Shown: in pieces, positions 28,378-29,196 of the stretch
How the letters are laid out: each line of letters begins with the position of its first letter
Numbering within the stretch: position 1 is the first letter of the stretch
Position numbers and translations under genes: made by a program
The notes under the pieces: generated by a model
The model's database searches: none
What the model was told of the DNA's origin: nothing
Seen by the model: only the letters and a program-made list of their open reading frames with translations
IMG/VR virus record: IMGVR_UViG_3300001589_000056
Location: 1 to 29,196 of that record
Origin: a virus
DNA length: 29,196 nucleotides
Reading direction: 5' to 3' (one strand)

Positions 28378-28763
28378 TGTTAGGTCAATTGTTGGCGATC
28401 ACCTTAGTATTATCTCAGCAGAATCTTCTAGATGCAATATGTCAAGTAGAGAGTAATTGTAACAGTGATGCCGTTGGTGATAATGGGAATGCAATAGGTC
28501 CTTATCAAATTTGGTATGTCTACTGGCAAGATGCTATTGAGCACCGTCCAGAAATTGGAGGATCTTACAATGATTGTGTGAACAAGGAATATTCGGAAAA
28601 AATTGTTTCTGCATATTGGGATCGTTACGCTACTAAAAAAAGACTGGGTAGAGTAGTTACCAATCAGGATAGAGCAAGAATTCATAATGGAGGACCAAAC
28701 GGTTATAAAAAGGTCTCTACATTAAAGTATTGGAGAAAGGTTCAATGGAAACTAGGAACATAA
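28377..28763 (+). CDS. destabilase / i-type lysozyme-like endolysin (128 aa)
   Basis: Small secreted muramidase candidate. Residues 1-15 (MLGQLLAITLVLSQQ) look like a signal or anchor peptide. DAICQVESNCNSDAVGDNGN followed by AIGPYQIWYVYWQDA (19-53) carries the catalytic glutamate E25 and a likely second acid D35. ARIHNGGPNGYKKVSTLKYW (100-119) is the signature of destabilase (invertebrate-type) lysozymes. It has only three cysteines instead of the many in animal versions. The start shares one base with the upstream stop. It would cut peptidoglycan at lysis; an SLT-like transglycosylase is the alternative. Confidence 0.78.
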   Translation: MLGQLLAITLVLSQQNLLDAICQVESNCNSDAVGDNGNAIGPYQIWYVYWQDAIEHRPEIGGSYNDCVNKEYSEKIVSAYWDRYATKKRLGRVVTNQDRARIHNGGPNGYKKVSTLKYWRKVQWKLGT

Positions 28764-29196
28764 TCGATCATTATCACTACTGGAAGCATGAGGCTATCCT
28801 TGCCGATCTTGACAATAAGCGACACAATTATTCCGTACTTTGTACTAACTTACATAATGATTTCAATATTTCTACTGTTATTCGTAACGCGAACGCCTTC
28901 CTCGCGGAAGAAGTCATCATCTACGGATCAAAGCAGTGGGACCGACGAGGTGCAGTAGGAACGCACAACTATAATCGAATGTCATACTTCAAGGAGGACG
29001 AACATGGAAAACTTATGGACAAAATATTTGATTATCATATCGTCTGTATGGATAACATTGAAGGTAGTCGAGACATTGCTACACTTGACTGGCCTAAAGA
29101 AAAGCATACATTACTGGTCTTCGGTCAGGAACAAGTCGGAGTCCCCAAGGAATTTATTGAAGTAGCAGACGACATTGCGTATATTCCGCAGTATGG
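28745..29196 (+). CDS. SpoU/TrmH-family RNA ribose methyltransferase, right-truncated
   Basis: An open reading frame runs off the right edge (150 codons visible). SPOUT methyltransferase motif 1 is NDFNISTVIRNANAF (38-52), with the invariant asparagine and arginine (R47). Motif 2 is LLVFGQEQVGVPKEFIEVAD (123-142), with G-x-E and the knot-forming glycine. The C-terminal SLN motif would lie beyond the edge. The family 2'-O-methylates tRNA (Gm18-type) or rRNA. Phage copies are uncommon, and with eight phage tRNAs in the window, tRNA is the logical target. AAAGG lies 4 bases before the ATG at 28745. It overlaps the lysozyme gene by 19 nt. Confidence 0.8.
   Translation, partial: METRNIIDHYHYWKHEAILADLDNKRHNYSVLCTNLHNDFNISTVIRNANAFLAEEVIIYGSKQWDRRGAVGTHNYNRMSYFKEDEHGKLMDKIFDYHIVCMDNIEGSRDIATLDWPKEKHTLLVFGQEQVGVPKEFIEVADDIAYIPQY

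Overview
This window looks like part of the genome of a tailed phage of the T4-like (myovirus) type from a marine or aquatic setting. The evidence is: long runs of small genes packed on one strand with ATGA or 1-nt overlaps; T4-style late promoter boxes ((G/C/T)ATAAATA) ahead of many units; eight tRNA genes; huge beta-helix fibre proteins; an endonuclease VII-like HNH protein; and several small protein families that I associate with cyanophage-like myoviruses. There is no rRNA, integrase or CRISPR array. A dockerin-type secreted protein, a prepilin-like N-terminus and parallel beta-helix proteins with cysteine-rich inserts hint at a Planctomycetes (Phycisphaerae-like) host. That host assignment is inference only.

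Layout. (1) 1-1210, minus strand: visibly G+C-richer, tiny hypothetical genes. Four start exactly 6 bases after the -10 box of a near-perfect TTGACA/TATAAT promoter, so the mRNAs are predicted to be leaderless. (2) 1210-1435: A/T-tract-rich spacer with a GGGACTCC repeat family. (3) 1436-14052, plus strand: the virion module. Three giant right-handed beta-helix fibre or spike proteins (1283, 877 and 937 aa) flank a group of small basic or acidic proteins and a nucleotidyltransferase-fold protein. (4) 14069-17575: a run of small accessory genes started by a sigma70 promoter and continuing past a tRNA-Ile. It includes an Api92/YubB-like protein, a DUF4406 protein, an endonuclease VII-like HNH protein and a conserved CDKHVVKM phage protein. 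(5) 17540-18830: a promoter, a structured leader, tRNA-Lys and tRNA-Gly; a minus-strand 2OG-Fe(II) oxygenase whose C-terminus runs antisense through tRNA-Gly; then a promoter-to-terminator unit of about 305 nt with no credible ORF and much internal pairing, which is the best candidate here for an undescribed structured RNA. (6) 18829-22289: a small membrane protein, a small ORF and two paralogous 'WKGG' structural proteins. (7) 22311-22797: an isolated, G+C-rich, winged-helix regulator gene with its own promoter, structured leader and flanking UUCG-loop terminators. (8) 22803-25858: small genes, tRNA-Arg, a cytidine/dCMP deaminase-like protein, a holin-like membrane protein and a secreted dockerin protein. 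(9) 25859-26241: tRNA-Leu, -Thr, -Asn and -Pro behind one promoter. (10) 26256-29196: a tightly overlapping operon with a prepilin-like protein, a membrane protein, a DksA/TraR-type zinc finger protein, a DUF4338 (DruA-like) protein, a destabilase/i-type lysozyme and a right-truncated SpoU RNA methyltransferase.

How it works together (inference). Consensus host-type promoters (TTGACA-N16/17-TAYAAT, usually followed by NNNCGY-A) drive the early minus-strand genes, tRNAs, the ncRNA and the regulator. The T4-like late boxes serve the structural genes. The tRNAs read mostly A/U-rich codons (AUA, AAA, AGA, UUA, ACA, GGA, CCA, AAC), as expected for an A+T-rich phage in a host with different codon use. 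The lysozyme, holin-like protein and dockerin protein are candidates for host envelope interaction and lysis.
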